From Fallopia convolvulus (taxonomy: Eukaryota; Streptophyta; Magnoliopsida; Caryophyllales; Polygonaceae), in assembly GCA_964016875.1 (NCBI GenBank), contig OZ024721.1:36994823-37058822 (forward strand): DNA of 64,000 nucleotides. Direction: 5' to 3'. The notes under the pieces were generated by a model. It was not told the origin of the DNA, did no database searches, and saw nothing but the letters and a program-made list of their open reading frames with translations. This document shows positions 10,829-22,926 of the stretch, one piece after another. Position numbers and translations under genes: made by a program. The stretch's first letter is position 1; each line of letters starts with the position of its first letter.

Positions 10829-13726
10829 TTCTTTTTTTTTTTGGCAGGAAACGGGACTAAGTCCCTGCGAGAATAAGATTAATTATGAATAGTGTTCAGC
10901 CTCCGAACGGAGGTTACATCAACATGAAAGGCAGCAGAAATAACATTAGGAATTATAGAATAATTAGCATAAGAATTAGGAGTAGAGAATGCCCAATTTG
11001 CCAGAATGTCTGCTGTAGCATTTGCCTCTCGATGAACATGGTAAATTACAGCCTCCTCAAATGCATCAGCCATAAGCATCTGGCATCTCTTAATTAGATG
11101 AAAATCCCGGTGCGGCTTTAAGGCAGTAGCCATCAACAAATTGCATACTTCCACAGAATCAGTTTGGACAGCAAGCTTTGAAATACCCATGGATCTAGCA
11201 AGCGTTAATCCGTAGAAGACAGCCTAAAGCTCTGCCTTAAGAGCATCACACACCCCACTTTTGAAAGTGAAAGCATGTATAAATTGACCATCAGATTCAC
11301 GCAACAATCCTCCTCCTCCAGCAGCACCAGGATTCCCTTTCGAGACTCCATCCGAATTGAGGGTGATCCATCCAGCAGTGTGAGGCTTCCAACACGTCCT
11401 GCGTGTAAAAACCGGAGGAGAATAGGGCAAAATTCTGGAATTCTTCACCGCAACAGAGGTATATGCCTGGGTGACAGAGCATATGATGTTCGTGAGCTGA
11501 AGATGGTCATCACTTCCTTCAAAAACCAATTTATTTCTGATCTTCCAAATATGCCAACAAGCCATGGCAAATAACGTACTCCACCCCTCCTGTGTCTGCA
11601 GATTATTCAGCACCCAAGCAACCAAATCAGGGATTAGAAAGAAATTGGCAGGGAGCTGGTTACCACCAAGTGCTGTCCACACATCAGCGATGTTCGGGCA
11701 ATCACGAAGGGCGTGAAGCGCAGATTCATTAGCAGGGCATCTCGGGCACTTAGGTGACGAGGCTAAATGTCGTCGTTCTCTATTCGAATTACACAAAATA
11801 CTATCATGGCACGCCAAGAAGAGAAAATGTCGAGCTCTTTGCTGAGCCGGGCATTTCCAAATTCTGTTCCAAATATCAGCAACAGGGTTGGAGCCGTTTG
11901 AAGCAAGTAAAGCTCGAGCGGAACGGGAAGTGAATTGACCCGATCTTTCAAGATGCCAGAAGAAAGAATCATGTGCATCCTGCTCATCAGACAACGCCAC
12001 GGATTGAAGTCGGAGCAAGATATCATGGGGAAGAAAAGGCGTAATTGTCGCCCAATTCCAGCCATGTTCAGTCCAAAGTTCTGCCACAGTAGAAGCAAGC
12101 ATATCTTCTGGAACGTCATGAAGAGCAACCCGAATCAACGGAAACGGCTCGAGCCATGAATGAGTCCAGAAAAACGTCCTTTGACCATTACCCACTGACA
12201 TGCTAAGGCCCTGCCTAAGGATAGCAGCGCCGTGAACCAGCCCTTGCCATATGTTAGACGCCCGAGTAGAAAACGTAAACATATCAGAATCAAGGCGTCC
12301 GTCACAATATTTACCCCGAATAACACGGCTCCAGAGAGCCTGTGGTTCTTGTAAAGTCCTCCAACCGAGTTTGGCTAAAAGAGAAGCATTGGAATGACGC
12401 ATGGTTCTGATGCCTAACCCTCCCCTAAGTTTATCTGTTGTGATTTTTTCCCAAGCTAGGAGGTGAACCTTCCTTTTCTCTGGCGTAGAACCCCATACAA
12501 AATCCCGAACTTTCTGGTCAATTTTGTCACAAACCGATCGCGGAACATAAGTTGCCTGCATAGTGTAGATGGGGATACTCGTAAGGACCGAGTTTGCCAA
12601 AGTGACACGGCCCGCCGAGAATAAAGTTCGAGCTTTCCAACTCTGAAGACGAGCAGTAATCTTTTCCAACAGAAAGTCATAGCGATTTGCCGTCATTCGA
12701 CCACATCCCACAGGAACACCCAAATAAGAGCCCAATTCTTCAACAACCGGAATAGCAAGAGCTTAGCAATGGAATTACGGTCAGGGAGGGCCACATTCTG
12801 TGAGAAGAACAGAGCACTCTTTTCATAATTCACCTTCTCGCCAGAGAAAAAACAAAACTGGTCAAGACATTGTTTAATCACCGAAGCTTGATCAGGAGAT
12901 GCTTTCGCAAATAACACAAGATCATCGGCAAAGAACAAATGTGACAATTGTACACCTCCTTCAATCACCGGTTTCCATCTTCCAGAGGCAACAACAACTT
13001 GAATTATATGCGACAAGTACTCCATACATAGCACGAACAAATAAGGTGACAAAGGGTCGCCTTGCCGGACTCCCCTTGTTGGCACGAAGGACCCTGCACG
13101 CTCACCATTCCAAAGGATCTCAGCACTGCCCCCGGACTGGCATTTCATGATGATATCAACTAACTTTCCTGGTATACGAGCCTCACATAAAATAGTACGG
13201 AGGAAACACCATCGGATTCTATCATATGCTTTGGCGAGATCGATCTTAAGAATCATCGACCTTTCCCGGTTATGAGCTCTAGCCATTGAATGAAGGACTT
13301 CTTGCACGATCACGACTTTATCAACAATTTGCCTTCCCGGGATGAAGCTCGACTGCATCGGAGAGACAAGAAGGGGCAAAACCGGTTTCAGACGATTTAC
13401 GATCATCTTAGTCGCCACCTTAAAAACCACATTAAGGAGTGAAATCGGTCTAAAATGAGCTGCTTGTGACGGTGCTAAAGTTTTCGGAATAAGGACCATA
13501 AAAGAGTTGGCAAGATTCGATGGCAACACCCCATCATTGACAATTTGCAACACTGTAGACGTGAGTTGCTGTTCGATTTTAGGCCATAATTTCTGATAGA
13601 ACAAGGCCGGGAATCCATCAGGGCCGGGAGCTTTGTAAGGCCCCATAACCCGAAGGGCTTCCCAAGCATCATTAGCAGTGAATAACTCTCCAAGACGAGC
13701 TTGTAACTCTGGCGACAGAAAAAAAA
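10829..13726 (-). mobile_element. 5'-truncated LINE (L1-type) with target-site duplication
   Basis: The insertion is bounded by AACAGTCTTATTCAAA at 10813-10828 and AACAGTCTGATTCAAA at 13727-13742, a 16-bp duplication with one mismatch. A T-run at about 10832-10842 is the poly(A) tail of the minus-strand element. The element holds RT, zinc-binding and RNase H regions but no endonuclease or ORF1, so it is truncated at its 5' end. It sits about 355 bp upstream of the EHD start codon, in the opposite orientation. Confidence 0.88.
10879..13720 (-). pseudogene. LINE ORF2: reverse transcriptase, zf-RVT, RNase H (one frameshift, one stop)
   Basis: Translation runs right to left. From about 13720 to 12735 comes the RT domain: YKAPGPDGFPALFYQ, FRPISLLNVVFK, GRQIVDKVVIVQE, KIDLAKAYDRI, RGVRQGDPLSPYLF and the catalytic FADDLVLFAK. 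A frameshift near 12730 joins to the next frame, LGVPVGCGRMTAN, through the RT connection and the zinc-binding region (NRERRHLASSPKCPRCP then HALRDCPN). The RNase H domain starts WITLNSDGVSKGNPG. A TAG at 11224-11226 replaces an expected Trp in the AELWAVFYGL motif. The same frame then continues to the last stop at 10879. With only two lesions it is one of the better preserved relics here, but the missing 5' half makes it inactive. Confidence 0.9.
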
Positions 13727-13742
13727 AACAGTCTGATTCAAA

Positions 13743-14082
13743 AAAAAAAAAAGGGTTTCAAGTTTCAACAACAGTGGATCCCTATATTAGGGGAATTTCA
13801 AATTTCGTATCCCATTTCCACATGAATCGTGTTCATGTCACCATTTATACGATGTCGTTTTCCCTCTCTTAACGGGGCCATTCGAATTTAACTTCCCGCT
13901 GTAACCGCGGAAAGTGATTGAAAAGGGCCAATACCTTCTCTCTCTGCCTATCTTCCGTTTCAAAAGCCTACATCTCCAAGCGGCTAGCAACAAAAACAAA
14001 ATATTAGATCTCCGTCGCCGGAGAGACCTCATCTCCGTCGACTATCCATTTAATCTAGTGGTGTTATCGGAGCAGTGTAGCA
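13743..14082 (+). promoter_or_regulatory. Proximal promoter/5' leader of the EHD gene
   Basis: This is the only single-copy sequence left between the LINE target duplication (ends 13742) and the EHD ATG. It holds a CT-rich stretch (CTTCTCTCTCTGCC, near 13933) typical of plant core promoters or leaders. No convincing TATA box was identified, so the transcription start is unknown. The more distal promoter is displaced 2.9 kb by the LINE. Confidence 0.45.
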
Positions 14083-17000
14083 ATGGATATCACAGGCGGT
14101 CCGATCACTTCCTGCTCAAAGGAGCAGCAGAAGACCTACCAGGAGTGGTTTGCAGTTGCTGACTCTGGTATGTTTTTCTTTCTATTTTTAGGTTTATCTT
14201 GCCGATTATTCTGGATTTCTTTTGAAACGAAATGTAAATGCCTGATTCATCCCTTCTCTTTGTGTTATTGTAGATGGCGATGGCCGAATTACCGGCAACG
14301 ATGCTACCAAGTTCTTTGCCATGTCAAATTTGTCTAGGTCTGAACTGAAACAGGTTCGACTAAAATCATGGCATTTTTTGCTGTCAAATTGTTGAGTTGG
14401 AAGTACGTATTTGTTGTGGTTCGTTGTTCTGAAGAGTGAAGAGGTGGAATACCTAATCTGGCATAATGATGATTGCCTGTTTCTGTGAAATTTCATTATA
14501 CGCATGTATTCTTTTTCGTCACGCGGCTTCACTTCACAAATGGAGATTGGGCAGTGTGAAACGTGTAATTTAATTTGAATCCATTTCCCTTTGTTGCTCA
14601 ATATTCTTTCAATTCTGAAAGTCCAAATATCAGAATGGATTTATGCATTATCCTGCTTTCTGTTGTATTTGCTAACTTGCTATTGCATGGATAGCTACAC
14701 TTGCAAGTTGCAATAGTGAACAGCCTCGGTTATTATAAAATTATAAACTCAGTGCCAGATTCACAATTTTGGATTTCACATATAAATAAGTAGTCAAATG
14801 AAACTGATTGGTTACTTAATCTGGATGTTGATTTTGGCTCAGTTTGACAATGTATATATATTTGGTTGCTTATTGGATTAACCATTATCTGATTTGCTCA
14901 TGGCTGGTTGTACTTGCCTACTTGATCAACTCCATTACAAAAATAGTTTCTATGAAGATGTTTACTAAATTAATGCTGTAGATTGGACTGTCATACAAGT
15001 GTTGCACTTGTGCTGATTCTCGTTGTTACTTAGTCTTATGACTCCAGCCCTGAATCTAACAAACTACACTGTGTGAAGGTTTGGGCGTTAGCAGATACAA
15101 AAAGGCAAGGGTACTTGGGTTTAAAAGAGTTCATTGCCGCAATGCAGGTTTTGCAGTTTTGAATTCTTGAGTTCTTATTGGAATTAAATTGAATATGCTT
15201 CTGTTTAGACCTAAACATGCTATTTTTTTTTCCCTTTGATGACAGCTAGTTTCTTTGGCTCAAGATGGACAAGAATTGACCCCAGATCTCTTGAACAATT
15301 CAGGCAAGTGAATGCTTGGTTTACTTGACGTAGTGTATTTGGAGAGTTAGCATCCTGCTTTGACATTCCTTTTTGTTCACCTTCTCTGTCATGCTAATAG
15401 TCTATTTGTAGAAATTTCAAGTTAGATAAAAAAGAGAAGGTTGCTATCTTGAACTTTGATTCTAAGGTTGATGATCCTTCAAAAAGGTTCCTACAGTCAT
15501 ACTTAGTTGGTTTTGAAAATTTTGTGATACTATAGCAATGATTCTGCTCTATGATGTATCTGCCATTGGTGCAATGCTATGGTGTATATGTTAATTGGTC
15601 ATCTCATGTTACCAATGCCAAATTGAAAACAAAAGTATTTATTGTACCTGGCTAGTATTCCAACTCTGACAAATACACAATTTGCTTTGTGTCATTTTAT
15701 TTTTGGTGCAACTCATAGTCATAATGTTACGATGATTGATTATTTTGTAAATGAAATATAGCCAACCTGGAGGAGGTCAAAATCCCAGTGATGGAAGGGT
15801 TGGATACTTTATTTGCAGTAAGTAACATAACCATGAATGTTTTGAATTTTCAGCAAGACAAAAACTTACTACTTACCAAGTTTTGTAATTTTTGCAGAAG
15901 AAGAAGATTGTTACTAAATATGTTCCTGAAATAAATGGTTAGAAATATTTCTCCCTTTTTATATGAGAATTCCTTTGCAGACTGCATTACGAAATGTTTT
16001 GCTTGATGATGCAGGGAATTCACTAAAACAATCATCACCAAAATCTAGTTGGTTAACCTCAAAATCATCTAAGAAGGTAAATAACTTTCTCCAAGTTCAG
16101 ACTTGATTTGTTGCTTCTTTATGTTTGATCTTTGATATTCTAGTGTCACCTTAAAAGGTAGATAAATGTAATCAGAAAAAGCAATTATTATCCTACAAGA
16201 AAGCAGGCTTTGTATAATGTTTTTTTGTTTTGTTTTGTTTTATTCTCTTATGTTCTTCTATAACCTAGAGATATGGGATAGGTGAGTACTATGAATTTTA
16301 AGCTCTTTTGTTTCAGTTACAAACCTACTTTTTCCCTATGTGCTGCGCTTCATGTGGATTGTATCCCCTCTAATGGCTAAAAACTACTAGCATTGTGTGT
16401 TTTGAGATGCATTATCTGCTTTGTTAACACTCTCGATGTACTCCATTCAGCAAGTACCTCTTAGTGCTGTGACATCTATTATTGATGGCCTGAAGAAGTT
16501 ATATATTGAAAAGCTCAAGCCACTAGAGACAACATACCGCTTTCATGATTTTGTGTCACCTGCTCTGGTGAGAGGATTATTATCTATGAATACTTAGCTT
16601 TTTATTTAAGAAGTAACAAACTCTTTGAAGTATGTTGTTTCATTGAGGAGGCATGTGCATAATGGCCATAAATATTTTGCTTTGCAGACAAGTAGTGATT
16701 TTGATGCTAAACCCATGGTGATGTTGTTGGGACAGTATTCAACTGGAAAGACTACATTTATAAAGCATTTGCTACAATGTGAATATCCAGGTCAAGTTAA
16801 TTCTCTGTTTAATATGGCAGTGCAGTCATGATTGCATATAACACGAATGGCTAAAACAACTTGACATTCTATTTCCTGCAACAGGAGCTCATATCGGACC
16901 AGAACCTACAACTGACCGTTTTGTTTGTGTAATGGTATGCTAAGCACTACTTGATATTTGCTAATTAAGCGCTTCTTATTTTTTCTGTGCGATTCCTTCA

Positions 17001-19065
17001 AGGAGGTGTACATGAGAAACCAATATTACAATTCTGATAGCTCTCTTTTTAACAGGGAACAAAGAATTTTGTTAACTATCTCTTATGCTCTAACTCCAAG
17101 TAGTAGTTTTATTGACTGGTTGCAATTTTTGGTCTTATTACCTAATATGGAATTCTCTTTTGAGAGGCTATTCTACGAAGTTTCTCATGGGGTTTTTTGA
17201 TTAACCCCATCTTATTCCTTCCCCAATATGGAAGTTTCTTTTGAGAGGCTATTCTAAGAAGTTTCTCATGTGGTTTTCGACTAAACTCATCTTCTTAACC
17301 TCCCTCCAAACTGTTCTTTAGGATTGATTCGTTAAGAAGTACATTTCTCCTTGGCCTTACGTTTTAATTGTCCTCTCTTCTACTAAAATGAACAATACCT
17401 TCTCTATCACCAAATTAAGCATTTTTTTTTGAATTTGACTGCTTGACTCTAGTCTGGACCTGATGAGAGAACCATACCTGGAAATACTATTGCTGTTCAA
17501 GCTGACATGCCATTCAATGGTCTCACAACTTTTGGGGGAGCATTCTTGTCAAAATTTCAATGTTCACAAATGCCACATCCTGTGAGTTTTCTTCCTTTTG
17601 GGATTAAACACTTGTGACCCTGAATATTGCTTTTAAAACTAGTTGCATTTGAAATGTTTGCAGCTATTGGAGCACATCACATTTGTTGACACTCCTGGTG
17701 TCTTGTCTGGAGAAAAGCAAAGAACTCAACGAAGCTATGATTTTACTGGAGTTATATCATGGTTTGCAGCTAAATCTGACCTCATCCTTCTCTTGTTTGA
17801 TCCTCACAAACTTGATATCAGTGATGAATTCAAGCGTGTAATTTCATCACTGCGCGGTCATGATGACAAAATCCGTGTGGTTCTGAACAAAGCAGATCAA
17901 GTTGACACCCAACAAGTAAGAGCTTGGTCTACATGGGTCTTTTTTTAGCATGTAGAATGACTAATAAAATCTGAATTATTTATATGCAACATATCCTTTT
18001 TAGCTGACTAGAATTGATTTTTTTTGTGCTATTAGCTGATGAGAGTTTATGGAGCTTTGATGTGGTCACTAGGAAAGGTCCTAAACACTCCTGAGGTTGC
18101 TCGTGTCTATATTGGGTATGTTGTTTGTCTTGGTATATGATGTTTGATACAACTTTCCACTGCATAAAAATAGTGCATCTTTATTTCTCTTTTTATATCT
18201 TCTGAAATTTACTTGAAGCTTTTAACTCTGTATATAATGCTCAACTACACAAGTCTAGAACGATGCAAGACCTTGATTTTTATCATTTCTTACAATAAAA
18301 CATTCTTGTGCCGTAGCCGTATTAGAATTTGATCACTTAGGATTCTTTGAACCAAACTTGGCTTAGTAGTTTTGCTTAATCTCTCTGCACAGTTCATTTA
18401 ATGATAAGCCCATCAATGAAGAAGCCGTTGGCCCCATGGGCAAGGATCTGTTTGAAAAAGAGCAAAACGATCTTCTTGCTGATTTGAAAGATATCCCAAA
18501 GAAGGCTTGTGATAGACGCGTAATTATTCTATCCCTGTTTGCTTTTTTAGTTCTTCTTATGCCTTCATCTCAACTATAAAGTGACTAGGATGTATCTTTT
18601 TGCATTTGATGTATTGCCCAGATCAATGAGTTTGTCAAACGTGCCAGAGCTGCCAAGATTCATGCATATATTATCAGCCAACTTAAGAAGGAGATGCCAG
18701 CTATGATGGGAAAGAATAAAGCTCAAAAACGATTAATTGATAATCTTGAGGATGAGTTTGCCAAGGTTCTTCTTTCGAATCACATTTCACTCGAAATATT
18801 AGATTATTTGATAAGTCAACGATATCGATTTGTTCGTCTCTATTTACATAAATTGCTTGTGGCGCTTGTTTGACAACAGGTTCAAAGGGAATTTCATTTA
18901 CCTGCTGGAGATTTCCCAAATGTAGAGCACTTCAGAGAAGTTCTAGGTGGATATAGTATTGACAAGTTTGAGAAATTGAAGCCGAAGATGATCCAAGCAG
19001 TAGATGACATGCTTGGATATGACGTTCCGGAGCTTCTCAAGAACTTCAGAAACCCATACGACTAA
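14083..19065 (+). CDS. EHD2: EH-domain-containing protein, EHD1/EHD2-like dynamin-related ATPase
   Basis: EHD proteins tubulate membranes and act in endocytosis and endosomal recycling. I read 16 coding exons: 14083-14167, 14274-14353, 15079-15147, 15246-15303, 15762-15817, 15898-15937, 16015-16076, 16451-16567, 16688-16790, 16885-16934, 17453-17581, 17664-17915, 18036-18115, 18393-18519, 18622-18765 and 18880-19065. They join in phase to 545 aa with no internal stop. The N-terminal EH/EF-hand region has the loop DSDGDGRITGND (residues 27-38). The G domain has P-loop GQYSTGKT (204-211), DTPG (292-295) and NKAD (358-361). The C-terminal helical part ends in FRNPYD. As in plant EHDs, the EH domain is N-terminal. 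All introns are GT-AG except intron 4, which has a GC donor (CAG|GCAAGT at 15304). The symbol rests partly on synteny with IBR1; EHD1 is an equally good family match. Confidence 0.95.
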
Positions 19066-19325
19066 AGTAGCAACACTCGATTCGGATTTGTGCTGAAAGA
19101 GATGCAGGTTGCTATGATATGATCTGAGAATCATGTTTAAGCATTCTTATAATGTTGTGTTTGTGAAATTTTCATATGATATTTGAGCAAATATGGATTT
19201 AGATTGGTTGTGTGCGCATTTTGATTCTCCATTTCTCTTCATATGTAATGAGGAAGTTTTAACGTACGGTTAAAGGTCCTATTATGAGGACTTTTATGTA
19301 CACAAATATGTTAGATAAGCAAAGC
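19066..19325 (+). other. EHD 3' untranslated and downstream region
   Basis: Non-coding sequence between the EHD stop and the hAT composite. No canonical AATAAA is seen; several T-rich and TTGTGT-type stretches at 19150-19260 fit a plant 3' UTR. The polyadenylation site is not determined. Confidence 0.4.
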
Positions 19326-19747
19326 TAGTCATGTGCCCGGTTCCAAAAGAACCGGGAAACCGAACTGGAACCGGAGAACGGGGGTTATACCGGTTTCGGT
19401 CTTGGCTCCTCCCTCCTTAGAACCGGAGAACCGTCGGTTTCTCCGGTTCTGAACCAGCGGTTAGTTACATGCGATCGCGGTTTCCAAAACCGCGATCATG
19501 GGTAACAAGTCGTTGTGGTCGTGGTTGCTTTTGCAACGGCTATATTCTAACGGTCAAAAGGATTTCAACGGCTATTTTCCTTCCATTTAACCATATAAAT
19601 ACCATATTTCACCTTCAATTTCATTTACATCAGTCTTATGCTCTCTTATTTCTCTCTACTATCATAATCTTACAAACTTCCAAGTTGCAAATCTCTTCTT
19701 AAATTTCTTATCTAGTCTCTTACTACTTTCCCTAATCTTTTTCAAAA

Positions 19748-22245
19748 ATGGAAAATCAAGGCCAAGGATTTGTTGATTTGTTGGCTGAGAAATTCTATAG
19801 TGGTGTTAGTGGTTCACTAGAAAGTCAAATAAATCCTAATCCTTATCAACAACAACCACCTTATCTTCCTATGTCTATGTTGTCACAATTTCCCCCTTCC
19901 GTTCCTATTCATAACCGAGGTCCACAAGGCAATGAGGAGGGCGATGAGGAGGACAATGACGAGGATGATGAGGAGGGGGCATCTATGACCAACCAAAGAG
20001 CAAAGGAGTTGAAATCCGACATTTTCACAAAACACTTTACCAAAGGCAATGTATTGGATGCACTTGACCGATATATTGCCAAGTGCAACTATTATAACTC
20101 GAAGTACAATTGGAGGCGCAATGGAGGTTATGACACATTGAACAAACATTTGAAGGCAAAACACAAGGACAAGTTGGGGATGATGCGAGGACAAACACAA
20201 ATTTCGACTTCGGGGTTAACAAGTTCTTCCTCTCAATCTCATTTGTTTAGTAATAATCATGATCGTAATGTTTATGCTTTGTCCGAAGCTATTTGTGTTG
20301 ATTATATGTCATTTCAATTTGCGGAAAGTGTGGGTCTAAATGATCGGTTTTCTAACCATTTGCAACCTGTTAATAAACGAACTGCTAGAAAAACAATTAG
20401 GAAAAATGTGTTTAAAGCATATAAGATTCGTAAAAACGATTTGTCTCGGTTTTTTGCTCAAAATGATATTCGTGTTTCTATTTGTAGTGATATTTGGAGT
20501 GATAGCTATCAAACTCATTCATACATGGGCATTACATGTCATTATGATAATAATCATTTTCACATGCAAAAACGAGATTTGGCTTTTCGGGTATTTGATG
20601 GGGTACGTACCACTTTAAATATTTGTAAATTACACACTATTTTAGATAAGGATGCTCAGCGGGTTGGGTCGACTCATGACCCATGAAAAAATGAGTCAAA
20701 AAATTGTTTTTTCATCCACAAACCCAAAAAATGTTTTTCTATTAAAAATATTTTATATATTATTAAAAATATAAAAATTATATTATTTTTAAAAATATAG
20801 TGGGTTGCGGGTTAACCCGCGACCCATGCGGGTTTAACCCGACCCGACCCGCAACCCATAAAATAAAAAAAAATCGACATGTGACCCGACCCACAGCCCG
20901 CAAATTGTGGATCGTGGGCGACCCGACCCGTTGGACATCCTTAATTTTTTACGAGTATAGACTACTTCATAGAGTTTTCACTATTTCATTTGATAATGCA
21001 TCTAACATCACCGCTTCTATTAGTGAATTGATTTAAATTTGTCAACCGGTTTTTGGATTTCATGTAAGATGTTCTTGTCATATTTTAAACTTATGTGTTC
21101 AAGATGGTTTGAAAGTATAAATGTCATATCTTGAACCTATTAAGTATGTTGTTAACTATATTTGGCTAAAAAAGAAGACTACAACAACGTGGAGAAGTTT
21201 TGTGACAAGAATGGTGTATCACCATACTTTTTTCAAAAAGGTCGGTCATCGTTGAAACTCTACTTATAAATTATTTCATCAATGTTTACGTTACAAAGAA
21301 CTTTTAGCTTCCTTTGACGCTCAACATGTTCCGGATTCACAAGCAATTGAATCTTCTTGGGACCAATGCTATGATATTGTGGAAAATTTTAAAGGTTTGT
21401 AATGATGCAAGTTATACGTTTAGTCAAACCTACCAAGTGCTCAAATGTTTGTTGTTGAAGCTTTGAAGCTTTGAATGTGGCGGGTGCCTTTAAGGAAGGG
21501 CTTTCACGGCCCGACCGGCCTGACATTGTTGATGCCATTATACTCATGAAGAGGAAGTGGTTGATCTATTACAAATGTATTCCCGATGTTTATCTTGTTG
21601 CTTGTGTTTTTGATCCTAGATTTAAGATACAAGGTTTGCAAGATATTTTGTATGCATACTATGAGTTATTGATTTTAGAAGAAGAACATTATGATGGAAA
21701 TTGTAATGTTGATGTCATTATGGAACGTGTTAGATCTCTCATTGATGATTTACTTATAGCACGGGTGGTGAGGCGCCTTTTACGCCTCAATTACTCCCAC
21801 CGTCCTCCTCATCTCGTTGTTATTTTCTATATGTCGGGTCTCGTTTATTGCAAAATCTTACAAAAAAACTGAGATACACGATCTCATATATGGAGCTCGA
21901 TACTTATCTAACCACTACCTTTGAGTTTGTAGATGATTTTGATATCTTGGATTGGTGGAAGTAGCACAAAAAGACATATCCAAAACTAGCAAGGATTATC
22001 GCTCAAGTACTAGCCGCTCCCACTTCAATGGTAGCAGTGGAGTAAGAGTTTAGCCAAGGTGGCCACATCTTAGACGATAGGAGATCAAGATTGACACCCG
22101 ACGCATTGAAAGCTCAAGTTTGTGTCGACAATTGGAAGAGGGCAGAACTTAGATCACAATCAATGAACTATATGGAGTCTTCAGATGATGTACTAGACGA
22201 CGATACAAGCCAAGCTTCTTTCGTCGGTTTTGCTGGGTCGTCTTA
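19748..22245 (+). pseudogene. hAT transposase, decayed full-length copy
   Basis: The first frame (19748-20686) begins MENQGQG and has an acidic linker (GDEEDNDEDDEEG). It then has a BED-type zinc finger whose second Cys is replaced (AKCNYYNSKY then HLKAKH), followed by hAT N-terminal helices (DLSRFFAQND, CSDIWSDSYQ, YMGITCHY). A MITE (20647-20943) interrupts the body. The reading resumes with HRVFTISFDNASNIT, the region before a catalytic Asp. Further fragments follow: RPDIVDAIILMKRKW and DVYLVACVFDPRFK at 21510-21630, and the C-terminal dimerisation block (ILDWWK, stop, YPKLARIIAQVLAAPTS, stop, EFSQGG) at 21945-22060. Multiple stops and shifts make it non-functional. Confidence 0.85.
20647..20943. 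mobile_element. hAT-type MITE nested in the hAT transposase
   Basis: The left end AAGGATGCTCAGCGGGTTGGG and the reverse complement of the right end, AAGGATGTCCAACGGGTCGG, form an imperfect terminal inverted repeat. Candidate 8-bp flanks ATTTTAGA and ATTTTTTA match at six of eight positions. The core is AT-rich between GGGTTAACCCG and GACCCGACCCG blocks. Removing it rejoins two parts of one transposase domain, which supports the boundaries. Confidence 0.7.
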
Positions 22246-22437
22246 GGTAAATAGCTAAGCGGGGTTCCGTATCGAAGGTAAGAGAACTACGTTGGCTTTG
22301 ATTCCTCTATGACCCCGAGAGAATACGTACGCAACTTAATATCAAGTTCAAGTCCTTCTTTTCCCAATTCTTCTCTTCCCAAACCGGGTGAAATCAACAA
22401 AAATAGTTGTTTAAACAACCATACACAATCATAACTG

Positions 22438-22565
22438 AACCGCGATCGCTTCTTTGCAAATCGCGGTACCACAAACCGCAATCGCGGTTTTAACTAGTTG
22501 TTGCTCTGCGATCGCGGTTTTTACACCGCGGTCGCGGTTTTTACACCGCGGTCGCGGTTCCTTTT
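22438..22565. repeat. GC-rich palindromic subterminal repeats of the hAT family
   Basis: Multiple CGCGATCGCGG/CCGCGGTCGCGG units occur in tandem (near 22440, 22465, 22480, 22507, 22528, 22546). The same motif flanks the other ends of the two hAT copies. In hAT elements such subterminal repeats bind the transposase; that role is inferred here. They mark the junction between copy 1 and copy 2. Confidence 0.6.
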
Positions 22566-22731
22566 CCAACAACAATATTTCTAACTGTCACATGGCTTCC
22601 AACGGCTATTTTCATCCTAATTCTTATCCATTTACCCATATAAATATCATATCTCACCTTCCATTTCATTCATACCAATCTCATACTCTCTTATCTCTCT
22701 CTAATACTTCCCTTCCTAATATTTTTCAAAA

Positions 22732-22926
22732 ATGGAAAACCAAGGCCAAGGGTTGAAATTCGAAAATTTCACAAAGTACTTCACCAAAGACAATGTATTG
22801 GATGCACAAGGCCGATATGATGTCAAGTTCAACTATTGTAGCTCGAGGTACAAATTAATGGAAGCCGGGTGGAGGTTATGGCACCTTGACTCAGCATTTA
22901 AAGACAAAACACTTCATCCACTTTAG
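22732..22926 (+). pseudogene. Internally deleted second hAT transposase copy
   Basis: The upstream 140 bp and the start MENQGQG match copy 1 (19748). The frame then jumps directly to LKFENFTKYFTKDNVLDA, skipping the acidic linker. It keeps a degenerate BED finger (FNYCSSRY), then stops. The sequence after the stop (TAGGTAAGTAGCCAAGCGG) matches the 3' flank of copy 1 at 22245 and onward. So only both ends remain, as in a Ds-type deletion derivative. In its finger the first Cys is lost, whereas copy 1 lost the second. Confidence 0.8.

Noticed and set aside
22454..22756. 100-codon ORF at the junction of hAT copies
   Set aside because: It is a shadow over the GC-rich subterminal repeats; the real frame starts at 22732.
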